DNA from: Numida meleagris
Taxonomy: Eukaryota > Chordata > Aves > Galliformes > Numididae
DNA length: 64,000 nt
Assembly: GCF_002078875.1 (NCBI RefSeq)
Contig: NC_034410.1
Coordinates: 95,967,292-96,031,291 of the forward strand
Reading direction: 5' to 3'
Part shown: positions 37,168-50,464 of the stretch, in pieces
Layout of the letters: every line of letters begins with the position of its first letter
Numbering within the stretch: the stretch's first letter is position 1
Program-made: the position numbers and the translations under genes
The notes under the pieces: generated by a model
What the model was told of the DNA's origin: nothing
Databases searched by the model: none
Seen by the model: the letters and a program-made list of their open reading frames with translations, nothing else

Positions 37168-40100
37168 CACACACACGCACAAGAATGTTGGTCTTTTGGT
37201 ACGAACTGACCTCACGTGGCTCTGTTTCCTTCAAGCCCTTTCTCTATTCCTTCTTTCAGAAGAAATCTTCACTAATAAAAATAAACCTTTGCTCTCTCTG
37301 TGTGCCGGTCCCACATGCGAGTGAATGTTTTTCCACTCTGTTGGTGTCATGTCTTGTATGAGAGTTCAGAAATAATCACCTTGTGAGTTTTAAGCTAAGA
37401 AATTAAAAGTTGAAATCCAAACCTTCTTTTAATGACTGAATCTTTTCAAAATAGGAGTCAAAGTACATGACCAAGCTAAAATATTTTAGACAACTTAAAA
37501 AAGATCATTGTAGAATGCTGAAATGAGGTTACAATGGACTTTATGAAAATAAAACAAAATATTTGTTGGTGATCATTGTATTTCCTCAGTAGCGGCTGAA
37601 AATTTCAGTCAGCTTTCATTCTAAAACAAGGATGGGGCCTTTACATATTCCAAAATTAGAGTAATTAGTTTCTCAGAACAGGAAACACTAATTAAGTGAT
37701 GGGACATACACATGTTTGTTGTCCTTTGTATCTACAGAAGGACATATTCAGATAAAGCTTTTCAGAGTACTGTTTCTAAAAATAAGTCCAAGAGCGTCTC
37801 AGAACTTTGTGAAAAACAAACCCAAAATTCCAGTAGGTTTAGGACAACTTTCTATAGGTAACATTATGCTTGAAATCTAGAAGTCACATGCTGAAATCTT
37901 TCAACAAATTGGACTGACAAACACTGCGAAGCCATTATTTTTCACAATCTTCCACCACCGGTTAAGCTACATTTATTATGTTTATGAGAATCCAGTAGAA
38001 CCCCACAATCTCATTCTGATATTACATATCAGACAGCCCAAATATGAATTATTGCAGGGGTGACAGAACTGGAAAAATGGCAGACGTTTGCTCTGAACTT
38101 GAACAATCTGCAGCAGAGGACTGAGTACGACAGCCCCCAGATTTTGCTGAGCTGCTGATGGGTGTTCATGCACCTCTCCACAGCAGCCTAGGGACAGCGC
38201 TGGTCACAGCAGCGATTGTCTCACCGCAGTCAGCAGCAAGGCAAGGTCAAGCAGCTGGAGCAAACTGAATACATCCTGGTCTACAATTGCTCTGCAACAC
38301 CACTGAAATTTTTATTTAGATGGCTATCTTTAGAATAAGAAGTAAGTGCATTAAGCAATACTACCTCCCTTTTCTTTCTGCGCCCCAGACTCTTTTACTC
38401 ACTTTCCATTACTAATTGTCAGAACGAATCTATCTTTTTTTGAAAGATACATTCTTTAATTCTCATACACTCCTTCCTTGCAAAATGGCTTTTAGCTTTT
38501 CTTTAAATAATCTCTGCTTTTACTTTCACCCTTTTCACATTCTTACTTGGGACCCCTCCAATACCTGCCATCCCTAGCGACAAGCAGTGCCGGCAGGGTC
38601 AGTTTCACAGGAAATCACACAGATGATTTCACAGAGTTGTGTAAGAGCTTGTAACCATTATAAAAGAACACAATAAACTCCCCAAAATCCTCCCTCCCAA
38701 TTTTCATGCTTATGAGATAAAGCTGTCAGTAGAAGTCTGTTTTCCTTTCTGACACAAATGACACACCTTTCAGAAGATTGCGCTGAATATGTAATTACCT
38801 AGCAACAGGAGCTAGCCCTTGAAACTCTCCTTCCTGATTTATGGGGCATAAAAATCTCTCCGTTAAAGGAGGCAATAAGTAAGTCTTCCGTTTCCTGAAA
38901 AAGTTAAGTTCAGAGATCAGCATATAAAATCCTGAAGAGCCATTTCTCAGTGTACCTTTTAAATGGCAGATGAGACTTGGAATGATGTCTTAATAAAAGA
39001 AAAGCAGACACTCCCTACCTTCAAATACATCTTTCAAGATTAACTTGATTAGAAAGTTCTTGTTTAGAAAGAACCTGGAACACTCAGAACAGAAATGAAC
39101 GTATACTGTGCAAGCCTGTTGTTATTACAGGGTGTTGTTGGATATCTCCCAAACAACTACTGTTGGTGAAAAATCAGGCTGAAAACAAGAAAAGCAAAGC
39201 AGACGTTTTGGCTGCTGGATTATTCTTTTTTGCTCGAACAGAAATACATACCCTCTTAAAAATACTTTTCCTATCTTTCAGTGCCTTATCCATATCTTAG
39301 CAGTAGATGTAGTTATCATCAGCAATAATAATCAGTGCATTTCTGTTGGAGTGCAGAAAGAATAACCTTCAACCTAAGGCTGAAGGCCAGGTGGCTAACC
39401 TGAGAGAAGCAGTTTACATTGCTGCTTTTGAAATACATGTTATGCCGTATATTTAATTAAAAAGTTTTAGATTCCAAGTCTGTAACGGGGAAATAAATTA
39501 AACATAATAAACGTGACTTATGGAGATGACCTCAAAGCTAGAGCATAGGAGGGACTTGGCTGTGGAACAAACAACTCCTGGAGCAGTTCCAGGACAACAA
39601 ACTCCCTTTATTTTTTTCAATTAGATGATCTAACAGACCCCGTGATGATCCAGCACAACAAACAAATTGTCTGAGGACATGCCAGATAGTAAAAAATAAA
39701 CACTAAAACATGAGTTTTGGCTCTTAGTGCCAGGAATTCACACTCATTAACAGGGGGATCTTCTGCAAATAAAATCCAGTACAGTAGTATGGATTCCACC
39801 CTTATGACTCTAATAAGATCCTCTTGTTCTAAAAAACTGACAGAGCTCATTGCAAGAGATTAAGAAGTTGAATACAGGGTCTGCCCTTCATCAAAGAAGT
39901 GAAATGTTTAGCAAGCTTCCAATTCAGGCACATTTCAGTGTTTAGGAAGAAGACAGTTTGAAAGAAAAACCAAAACCAAAACAAAGCCTAAACAGGATTG
40001 TCTAAGAACTGATCACTGTGTAAAAACTGCTCATGTGTTTGATTTTCAGTTATGACAACACAGTACAGAAACCTGAGAAAAAAGGTATGCACAGTCACAC

Positions 40101-40644
40101 TCTCCTGGGCACATAAACATCAGGACTTTGAAACAACAAAAATGTCCAGCCCAGAATTAAACTGAAAGGTGAAAGAAAGCCATAATATATGTAACATGGG
40201 AACGAAACAATGGCAGTTTACTAGTGAGAATAAAGTGCTGCACAGGATGGAGCTGGCTGCTTGTCTCCCAGCGTGGCCCAGTGCACAATTGATGAATTTG
40301 AAATACATTTTCCCTCACTTGCTTTCTCAGCTGAAAAGCTAATGAAGTCTCAACAAACAGACTTAAGTTCAAACATCATTAATTCTGCTATTAAGGTATA
40401 TCACTGAGAGGTTCTCCCACTTATATAGTTATCAAGAGCTTGGCAACAAGGACATTTATAATTCATTTCTCTAGAGAAGGAAAGAAGGACCTGATTTTTA
40501 TTGCAGATCACTAGCTGTGTAATTCTCTACAGTTTCAAACACCAGAACAGCAGCAACAAGACAGAAACCCCAAAATAAGAACACAATAGACTGCTGCCAA
40601 AATGGCACCAGTGATTACACTATAGGTCCATACAACAGAATGTA

Positions 40645-40666
40645 TCAATCAATCAATCAATCATTC
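40645..40666 (+). repeat. (ATCA)n tetranucleotide microsatellite
   Basis: About five tandem ATCA units. Confidence 0.9.
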
Positions 40667-43600
40667 AAAGCACCGCTTCTGATAAAAAATAACAAAAGCC
40701 TCCAGAATAGGATAATATCAAGCACCTCTAAGGCTTCAGTGAAGCCACAGCATCATACTACCAGTATGGCTGTGGAATCTTACGCAAAGCACAGCCAAGG
40801 GGTGTCTGCTCTAAAAGAAGGCCTGCTCCCTGAAGCCCTCCTTTACTCTCTCTATTCCAGTCCTCTTTACTGCCCTACTCCTTCTTTCTCCACGGTGTCT
40901 CCACTGCCACATGCATTACTGGTCCAAAAGCCATGCTGCCCTGCCGCGTGTTTGGCATGCTTTGGTCACAAGATGGCAAGCAGTTATGTATGTCTTCTTC
41001 CAAAAGCATACCCAGCATGAGATGTGGGAGTCTGCATTTCGGTCACAGAAGACACGTGCCTGGTTGTTTGATGGAGAGGGACTGTAACGCAAGAGACTTT
41101 CCTCAGGCACTTGAGGAGGTGTGGCCTGCTCCAGGTGGAAATGGGCATCACCACAGACAGCACCATGGTTTTGGCAGAAGGCACAAAAGGAGGGTTCAAG
41201 TGGTAGATCCCTCTTGAATATAAAAAAGGGGATCTAAAGTTGTGTGGAACATTTCTGTTTAATGTTTCATTTTTCCCTGTTTAAGAGACACTTCTTCAGT
41301 TATAGTAGTAAAGCTGAATACCATGCAAAGAACTGGCAAGCAGCAAATAATTGCTCTAAGGTACCAATAAGCAATTAGGGCTGTCCATTGCGGGTTCTTA
41401 AATGCAGAAAGACTGGTTTCCACAACAGTTGTTCTCTAAGCTCTCTGCCCAAATGGAAGGAAAAAAGAATAAACAATCCATTAGTTTGGGGGATTTAGTC
41501 TCCAGGCTTATGCAAGGTGGCTGCAAAACACGCTGTAAGGTTGAAGTGTGCAACACTGTACAGTGTGAAGATTGCAAAGTCCTTGTAAATGATCATCCTG
41601 GAGCAATATTTACACATTCAAACAATTTTCAAGAAAGCTTTCGCAGTACAGGCAGGAGACTGCACTGGAAGAACTCAGCAACCTCTTTTTTAGAGACTCC
41701 AAGACCCTGGAGCACCTGGTGCTGCTCAGTTAGTCCTAGTTGTAGTAACATCATGTAGATAAAGCAGTGATGGTGGCCTATGTTCTGCTGTTAGTAAGCA
41801 AAGGTAGTTAACCTCAAGACACTGGCTTCCACGAACGCAGATCTTACCCACTGTTTGGAATTATGGAAAACAGCAGCTCACTACCTAACCACGCGTTTAT
41901 TGTAGCACAACAGAACTGGTAGGTGGCCCCATTAACCTTACTGTGTCACCACTGCCACCACATTCATGCGTACATCTTAAGGAGGGTACTTCCCACCACC
42001 ACCCTGCTGCTGTTTCTCCAGTTCCCGTTCCTTCTGATTTCCCCGTAAATCCTCCGATCCCAGCATCAACCCATCCACCTCCCACAGATCCACTTCCTGC
42101 CTAGAACATGTCATCAAAACATTCCTACCCATCTTATTTTCTTAAACTCTGAAGAATACCTGACAACCATTGAGGTTGAGGGGGCAGAATTTTTCCTAGA
42201 TACCTCATGATTTCATTAATATTTAATTTCAACACTCCTTTGATCCCCTCTCTGAAAACAGCCTCTACAAACATCAGCTCTAGAATCTCTAGTACTGACA
42301 TCAAAGCAAGGATCCAATTTTTCTCTGTAAATCTATAGGCACATACGTATTGAATTTTAAGATACTGACATTTTAAGAGGCATCTCTAATGTACTTACTG
42401 ATTCTTCCTTCAGCTCTAGCTTGTGTATTACTCCAGAACACAGGTATGAAGGCAACGTTTAATAAAACTGCTTGTCTTTAAGTATTTCAAGGTAAATTTT
42501 TTATCTAAAAATGCTTTGGTAGATGACAGAGAAGGATAACAGAGAAAACAGTGAGATGGAGGGAGATATGATGCAAAACACCAGTGAGAAGCGTGACTGA
42601 AGGAATATATACCTTGCCAGGCCTCAGCACTGCACTAATTGGAAATGAAATACGACTGAAATGCTGAACAGGGAGAAGCAGCAGTGAGATGATCACTGTG
42701 AGAAAGCAGCTGAAATGCTATCTGCCATACATATCAAAGTTAGAACTGCTCAGTTTAAGCTCCGCATACACAAACAAGTCTGAGATCTGTCCAGAGGAAA
42801 CCCAGGAACAACTATAAAAAACAAACGGAGTTCTTGGGAATAGAGTTTAGAATGTGATCGCAGGTATTTGAACAGCTTTTGGAAATTATTTTGTATACTT
42901 CCTTTTTAAATGCAAGTATACCACTATATGTCTCAAAAGCAAAAAATAAAGCACTATTTTCTCTTGCTATGCCAAAATTATAGGCTCTCTGATGATATAA
43001 ATGTAGAGACCATCAAGCTCATTCCCCTACTTTGGTCCCTTTCCAAGTTCCTCAGCCTTTCCTTGATTAGAGTAGCCAAATAACTCCCTTTACCTACTGA
43101 CAGATATATAAAGATAAAACATTTGTGTAAATCCATTCTTAAAAGAGAGAATCAAAACATAACTATCATGAGAATAATCTGCCACTCTCCCCCTGACCAT
43201 TTCAGTTCCTCAGTTAACCTTCCCAACGAAACTTGTGGAAGGCCTTTTAAAGTAGAATTGTCTGATGATTATCTTTGATCCACTACTCTCTAAACACATT
43301 CAAAGAACTATAAAAAGAGCACAGAGATGCTGCTCCTCTCTGCAGAAATCATGCTGCCAAGAGGATTCTTCCTGAGTAGAAGAATAGCTCATCCAGGCAA
43401 TCCATTCTGGGCTCTATTTGTGTTTATGACAGCATTTTTTAATCTGTAAGATTTTAAGGTGAATTGCTTGACCAGAAAGTACAAATTCTATCACACAAAA
43501 AGAAATGTCAAGGATTGTCCTGGATAAGAACTAAGAAAAGAATGTTTTTACGTAACTAACAGCTTCCAGCCCCCCCCAAATGAAGAACCACTTCCTCAGA

Positions 43601-43817
43601 CTCTCTACAAAGCCAAACTTCTACTGTCATACCTGTAAGCAGGTAAGTGCCTTCTATTTAAAAAGACACTTTTCAATAGTTCAGAAAACAAAACAAAACA
43701 TATGGCTTTTCTAGATTGACCTAAAGTCTGGCACATTCCCTGGGGATTGGAGCAGAGGCAGGGAGAAGAATCTGTTAGCACTGACGCTCCTAACTTGATC
43801 ATCTCTAATGCTGAGAC

Positions 43818-43856
43818 ACTTTCTCTTTGCCTCTGAGTTAACTTTCTCTTTGCCTC
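43818..43856 (+). repeat. Two-copy tandem duplication, period 23
   Basis: ACTTTCTCTTTGCCTC occurs at 43818-43833 and identically at 43841-43856. Confidence 0.9.
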
Positions 43857-45223
43857 CCAAATAGAACTCTTCAAAACGTTGCTATTCTTGTTCTACAGGA
43901 TGAAATTGCCAGATCTAACCATGGGCTCTGACTATGAAAATGCTCTTCGTCTCAATGCTTTCATCCACGTTCAGAGTACGGCACACACTGTGCAGTCACA
44001 AAAGCTAAACAGAAAACAAGATTTGGAGCCCAAATGTTAGCCCAGGCACAAGCTTTATACTCATGAGACAGTGCATCTACAAAAACTATATACCCAAATG
44101 AATTTCTAGCTTATCAGTTTTCATTCACTTGAGCAGAGCGGATGGAAGAGACAGGCTAAGCACTGAGTTTGAACTGTGCTCAGTTTGAATAAAATGACTT
44201 GCAGAAATTTGAAAACTAGTGAAGAAAATGATACAAATGGCACGTGTCGACTTTTTTTTTTAATATTTAAGTAATGTGCCAGAATATAACAAAATTCAGA
44301 AGAATCAAACTACTTCTGAAAGGAAATCTAACTGTAAACACAAACATCTACTTGCAGGGCTGAGAAGACTAAAGAAAGAAGAAAAGAGTTAATAATAAAA
44401 GGTGATTGAAGCTATGGTGAAAGATGATGGAAATAAAAGGGTTATGAGCAGCAGCAGTAAAATGCAGCTCAGCATGGGGAGGAGGGGAGAAGAGAGAAGA
44501 TCCTGATCCAGATCCAGAGAATCCAGATGACAAAGAGAATAATACAGGTATTTGACAGAAGAGGGAAATGAGTGGGAGAAATGCCTGTCATCTCCACGTT
44601 CCCTTCTCCTCCATGTAGGATCTGAGTAACTCTTTCCTTTCAGTTTAAGACCATCTCTCTGCTCCCTAAATGCGAATGTCACACTGTCACTGATAAAACC
44701 AGGGAAGGGAGAAGGACTGGTGGTGGTGGGGAGGGAGTGTAAGAGATTCAGCTGCATTTTAGAAAAGCTGTGACCCTTTAAGTAGTTTTAACCTCTTCCC
44801 TGACCAACATATGTTCCATGATCTAGGGCAAAATGAAAGAAAATACAAGTGCTAGAGTCCTGGCATTCAGGGACTACAGATTTAAATGCTGTCAAATACG
44901 TCCCGCACTCCTCCCCGTGGAATGAAATACCTGCCAAATTTCAGTTTCTTCGCTCTTATGCCACTAACAACACACTTTTCACTAACGTCTCATTAAGCCT
45001 CCAAACCACAATCACCTCCCCTTCACTGCTGACAGACATTTATGAAATCAGATCTTGTAAAGAACATATGCACGATCTTCCGCATCACATTACAGCCGCG
45101 GTTCTGCCAGCTCGCTCCAGCTGTTCCCCGCACCACTCCGCAGAGCTGCAGGGCAGCTGCAGTGCTCCCACAAAGATGTCCGGGTGCTGCTGCCACTTGG
45201 CAGCGACAGAGCAGAGATGGCTC

Positions 45224-45243
45224 TACACACACGCGTGTGTGTA
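45224..45243. repeat. Perfect 20-bp palindrome of alternating purine and pyrimidine
   Basis: TACACACACGCGTGTGTGTA equals its own reverse complement and alternates pyrimidine and purine throughout, the composition that favours Z-DNA or a cruciform. It lies at the edge of a small GC-richer patch (about 45090-45240). Confidence 0.95.
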
Positions 45244-45767
45244 ATTCACTTGTTCCTCCCTGATTTTTACAACACTCACCATTCTGCAAGACCATGAACT
45301 ACCATTGCAAAACCTCAGAATACATCACATCTGGACTGCGAATTCTGGGCTGTGACACCTAACATGTAGCACATCTCATTGCAGAGATGTACTCAGTCTT
45401 GAGATTTGATTACAATTAAATTAAAGGTGACTAAATCATTCCGACTACTAATTTACGAACTGACCCCAAAGATGCAAGATATGATTTTAGATCTTGGCAA
45501 AGTCACACTATTTTGATTGTGAAGATCTCATTAAGCAAACGTAACAATGAAAACTTGATATAAGCTGAAATAAGGACTGCATCAGTTCCAGTTGTATACA
45601 CTTGTATTCTTTCTGCATTTTTTTGTTGTGTCACATATTTAAAGATTTGATATTTGAGAAAAGGATGTGGTTATTTTCCTTCACATCAACAGCCTCCAAA
45701 TTTCTAATACAGTAATTTGAATGTAATTCCTTTCTGCACTATCTTCATGAATTACATAAATACAGTG

Positions 45768-46017
45768 TTTTAAACTAAAAGAGAGGAGATTTAGGTTAGA
45801 TGTTAGGGGAAAATTCTCTATTCAGAGGGCGGTGAGGCGCTGGCACAGCTGCCCAGAGAAGCTGTGGGTGCCCCATCCCTGGAGGTGCTCAAAGCCTGGT
45901 TGGATGGGGCCCTGGGCAGCTGAGCTGGTGGGGGGCAGCCCTGCCCATAGTGGGGGACTGGTACTGGGTGGGCTTCAGGGTCCCTTCCAGCCCAAGCCAT
46001 TCTGTGGTTCTATGAAT
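45768..46017 (+). mobile_element. CR1 LINE 3' fragment, about 250 bp
   Basis: Starts near TTTAAACTAAAAGAGAGGAG and continues through GTGAGGCGCTGGCACAGCTG, GTGCCCCATCCCTGGAGGTG and TGGATGGGGCCCTGGGCAGC. It ends AAGCCATTCTGTGGTTCTAT. It aligns nearly base for base with the 3' half of the copy at 6193-6633, so the two share a subfamily. The same 12-bp word occurs on both sides, at 45753-45764 and 46045-46056. The open frames at 45818-46000 (minus) and 45832-46077 (plus) are repeat-derived. Confidence 0.95.
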
Positions 46018-49000
46018 GTATTACACAAATTACATAAGTTGCACTACATAAATACAATATATTACATAAATCATTGAACAATCCAGCTGGGAGCATTAGT
46101 GAATCAGCCAAGATGATGCTTGAAGTTGCTAGTGATTCAATGCCTCAGCAGACTCCTGTGAGTACTGCACTGGTGAAAACCTTGGCATTTTGGAAGGGAG
46201 GGAGGGTAGAAGTAAGAAAGAGGGAAGGAAAAGTGGGTCAAGCCAAACAGTGAAAAGAAATACAACAAATAAGGCAAAAAAGGCCTATAGAAAATTCCAT
46301 GCAGTTTGTTGGTGGTGGGGAATGAGGCTGATGTTCATCCAAAACAAAAAACTTCATCTGGCATTCTTACCTAGCAATTATACTCTTCTTAGTTTTCATA
46401 TCTCTGAGCGAGTGCCTATCTACAGTTAAAATTCAGCCAAACTACTCCTGCTACATTTAACCACTGAACAATAACAATGTATTTCCCTCCAAAAAACATA
46501 TTGCGACTCTCTCTACTATGAGTCTTTCAGTGTTTTAATTCTTCCGATAAAATCAAAATTTCTCTTAGAAAAGCATATGGAATAAGTTATACTATGTATT
46601 TTTTAGACTAGAAAATATCAGTGCTTTATGCTATACTGCTAAAGGAGGAAAATGTGAAGAAAACAGTGGAAAGATGGCGTTTTAAGTCAAGATCAAAATC
46701 ACTCCATTTTACTGGCTGAATTGGAACTTGAGATGAGCTTAAATTCTGGACAGAGTTTAGCTCAGTCCAAGCCAGAAGAGCCTCAAGCAATTGAATCTTG
46801 CTGTTCTGAATTGTTTTAGCTTTTCTAAACAAATCAGAACAGCAAGTGCTATTGGAGGCATAAACAGATTTCCTATTTAAAATGCTCAACTTTAAGGCTA
46901 TTGACCACATTCCCTCCCTTCCTGTCCCAATTTAAACTTGGCTTTCACAGCTCCTGCTGAAACCTGAGGTGAGCCAACTTTGAACCGAATTTAGTTTTGT
47001 CTGCTTTTAATTTGATTGCACTGGTTTTCAAAACAAACCAAGCAAACTCTCACAACACAGGGATTTGAAGTTGCTGAACTTGTTTTGCATAATTTCCCCA
47101 TTTCTATCCCAACATTACCTCTTATTCAGGGCTCAGAAAATATGAAAGATGTCTTCTCAGAAGGAATTTATGTTTAGAGGTTATGAAGCTACTTAAGAAA
47201 ATGAAGGGTAAGAATTGAAAATAAAATGAATATGCTCATTAACACTCCTAAGTAACACTCAGTAAGTATAGAAGTTGAGCAGAAAATGTGGCCTGACGCC
47301 AGAGTTGTGAAAAGAAGACACTCGCTGATAGTGGAAATAACCTGAAATCAGATAGCCCTTAAAAGCATCAGCATGAAGAAGGCCCCTCTTACCTTTTCCT
47401 GGCCAACAAGAAGGAACATTCTTGCAGCCTGGCAATTCTGAGTTGCTGATATTGCCTCACCTACAGCCCTGCTCTTGGATGCCCCACCGGTTTCTCCCCC
47501 ACCAACTCCCAGCAAAGATTATTAAATCTTGTTAAAAATAACCCAGTGTGATTATTAAGCAGAACTCTGACAGCTAGAATACTGTTTTTTTGACAAGTTC
47601 AAACTGAATCCTCCTTATAGAAATCAGCCTTCCCCAGCACATAGTGTTGTTTTAACAACAGATATTCTACCACTGCATGGATTAACCAGCTGAGCATGCC
47701 ATCCTTGGCATGAAGTTGTATGATAAGCCGAAAATACAAAGGAACGAGATACTACAAGATACAATTTGCCAGTGAAAATAATTCTTAAATCACTGAAGAC
47801 TGAATTTTTGTTCTTGTGCCACATAACTCTCAGGAAGTTTTGACTAACTCTGACCATCCCACTCCCTCATACTGCAGGAAGAGCTTGGAAGAACAAAGGG
47901 AGTAAGTACTGTCAAGAAAAGATGTTGAAAAAAATGGACTCGCCAGACAATCTTTCCTGTTGCTTGCTCAGATTTATCTTATGCTCAGAGAAATACGAGC
48001 TGTACCTAAAGTCAAAGAAAAGCTTCTACTGACCACAGTGGTACCAAGGTTTTACTCTTTTTTCTCACCTGTTCAGAAAGCAAGGAGAAAATAGTATGTT
48101 TTGAAAATTAAGTTCTAACCTATCTGTCTCCCAAACAAGTATTCAAGGTAATCTAAGGAAATGAGTATCTAACTCAGGAAGCAGTTTGCGTTTCAAGCTA
48201 TTACTTAAGGTGATAGTCTAATTAGATAGTTTTAAAATGCTGTGTTGCACATGCAGGCAATATAATAAATATAGCTGGGCTCGCAGGAAAGATAATAAAA
48301 ATATCTACTTAGTTTTATCATTCATATTAGACTTCATTGCTCTGGTAGGAGTGTGTTATAATCAGGCGAATGGCCAAACAGTAAACGATTAACCCCTGTT
48401 CTTTTTACTCCAGCCAGTGCCTCACTTTTGGCGTATCACTACCACTGGCTCAGAAGCAACAGTTAGCCCAGCTATTGCTTCAGTGTCCCAAACTCCTCCA
48501 ACTGAGCTCTGTCCCCAAGTCCAGTCTTCCGAAGATTTTAGCTACCAGTCTTCTCCTGCATTTCTTATCATGTTGTCAGGTTTCAGTTTCCCCAGGTTAT
48601 AGTGTGGCCGTAATAGCGTTCTGTGCTACCCTCTACGAAATCATTTTTTTCCTCCACCAGGTTCAGCATACGTTTGTTATTTCTTTCCCATACACTTCAC
48701 ACAGGAACAGTTTCCAGCACCAAAATAGCTCTTCTACCACTGGGAAAAGAGAAAGTAGACCCATTTTCCTGTACACTTCTTGAAAAGGTCTTCTTGCCAA
48801 GCATTGTTTCTCATCTGTTGTGGAACATGACACCCTATTTAAATGTCAACAGGAGTTCAACTCAGGCAACTAGCATATTTTTGAAGTGGCTATGGTCAGA
48901 GCTTCTGCTTTACTACATGCAGCCTACCAAGAGACTGCGTTTACAGTCTCTGGATTAATAATAACCCTAATGTGCAGGTTATTTTAACCTTTATATACAG

Positions 49001-49029
49001 CAAAGTAGAAGGAACTATTTGTAGAAGGA

Positions 49030-49047
49030 ATTCTATGATTCTATGAA
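49030..49047 (+). mobile_element. Isolated CR1 tail (about two 8-bp units)
   Basis: AATTCTATGATTCTATGA is the CR1 terminal microsatellite alone. No CR1 body is recognisable upstream, so this is either an extremely truncated insertion or chance. Confidence 0.4.
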
Positions 49048-50448
49048 CTGTTAAAATAAAGACTTCTCACAGCTACTGGTATTACTGCGTAGTGAAGCAC
49101 TTCTAAACCTGCAGTCATCTAATAGTTCAGTGGTCTATGAGCCAAAAGAGTGCCACTTGCTCATCTGTGATGTGGCTAGCATAGGCTCATTTCAAAAGTG
49201 CAAGGATCTGACACAAAAGTCTGAATCTGCAATGGTAAGGCTCCAAATTTAGCATTATGAATGCTAAGGAATGAAATATTTACCTTAAAAGCAATACACA
49301 AAAAGTTCTGTTTAGACAGTCACTTAGGAACTAACACACCTACTAATTGTAAAACACTAGAAGTGTGAGAAAATCTCACTTAACAGATGTAGGTTAATAC
49401 TTAAATACTACTATTTTATTTAATCTAACCTTCCTTTGAATGTTTGCTCAAGTGCTCACAGGTGATTATTTTAGTAAGGTGTAAATTTTCCTTTCTTTTA
49501 AAATAATTGCATTATAGCAAACATTAATATTAAAACATGAACAGGAAAGGGCTTTTTATAAATCCCTGAATCCTCCAGCTCTTTGTTTAGCTTCCAAGAG
49601 AAAGGCAAAGCATAAAAAAAAAACCCATAAACTCATCTTAAAACAACAACAACAACAAAAAACACAGAAGAACAAATTGTGTGTGGAACTAGTACAGCAT
49701 TTTAATATAACTTGAGAAAAAAATATACCTAGTTAAGATCCCAAAATACATTGCCTTTATATGTTTTGGTTTTCAGCTTTTGTACCATAACTACCAAAAG
49801 TCAACATTTGAGAGGAAAACCAAAAATAGTTTTTCTTTTTTCCTTTTGTTTATTTTTAGAGTTTGTCTGCTTAAGCAAGCACAGCTCTCAGTAAAAAAGC
49901 TGATGTTCTTGAAGTGACAGATGAACTGCATGACATTTGATGGTTCTGGTATAACACTTCTCTAGGAAATCAGAGAAGATTCTCATAACGAGGGGTTAGC
50001 TCCAGTTGTGACCTCGGTGTACCGAGAGTAATTCAGAGGTGTCTCTGAGAATAGAATTTTCTGATGCTCAAGCACACAGTCAAGAGGAGTCTGGCTCTAG
50101 GAAAGAGTTCCTCAGGAGCAGTCCTGGTACGTGGTCACAGAGAAGACACTGACACAGTAACAAATACAAGCAAGCCTAACTCTTGGAAGCCAACAGGTTT
50201 CCTACATTGAAATGTCAGGATTTTGGTAATGGTTCAAGTTGTCAGGTACTTCTTTTTTAGATGTGGTTGATAACGTGTACTCTTCTTTCAAAGCTAACTT
50301 TTGGGAGATCTTTATTATGAAACCACATGGCTGAAACACATTGGCTTATTTCTCATACGTGCTTCAAAGCTTGTTTCAAAATATATGCTGGAAGACATGG
50401 AATTATCTTCAAAAAAAGACATATATAACCTCTAAGAAATGAATTAGC

Positions 50449-50464
50449 ATTATATATATATATA
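50449..50464. repeat. Short (AT)n run
   Basis: Uninterrupted TA dinucleotide run of about 16 bp. Confidence 0.9.

Larger units (their letters stand above)
35456..45767. other. AT-rich unique DNA, no gene seen
   Basis: Contains the hairpin at 37143, the ATCA run at 40645, a C8 run near 43571, the period-23 duplication and the 20-bp palindrome. Frames of 94-131 codons (36262-36558 minus; 40640-41020, 41402-41758, 44849-45244 plus; 44389-44757 minus) match nothing I know. Confidence 0.5.
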
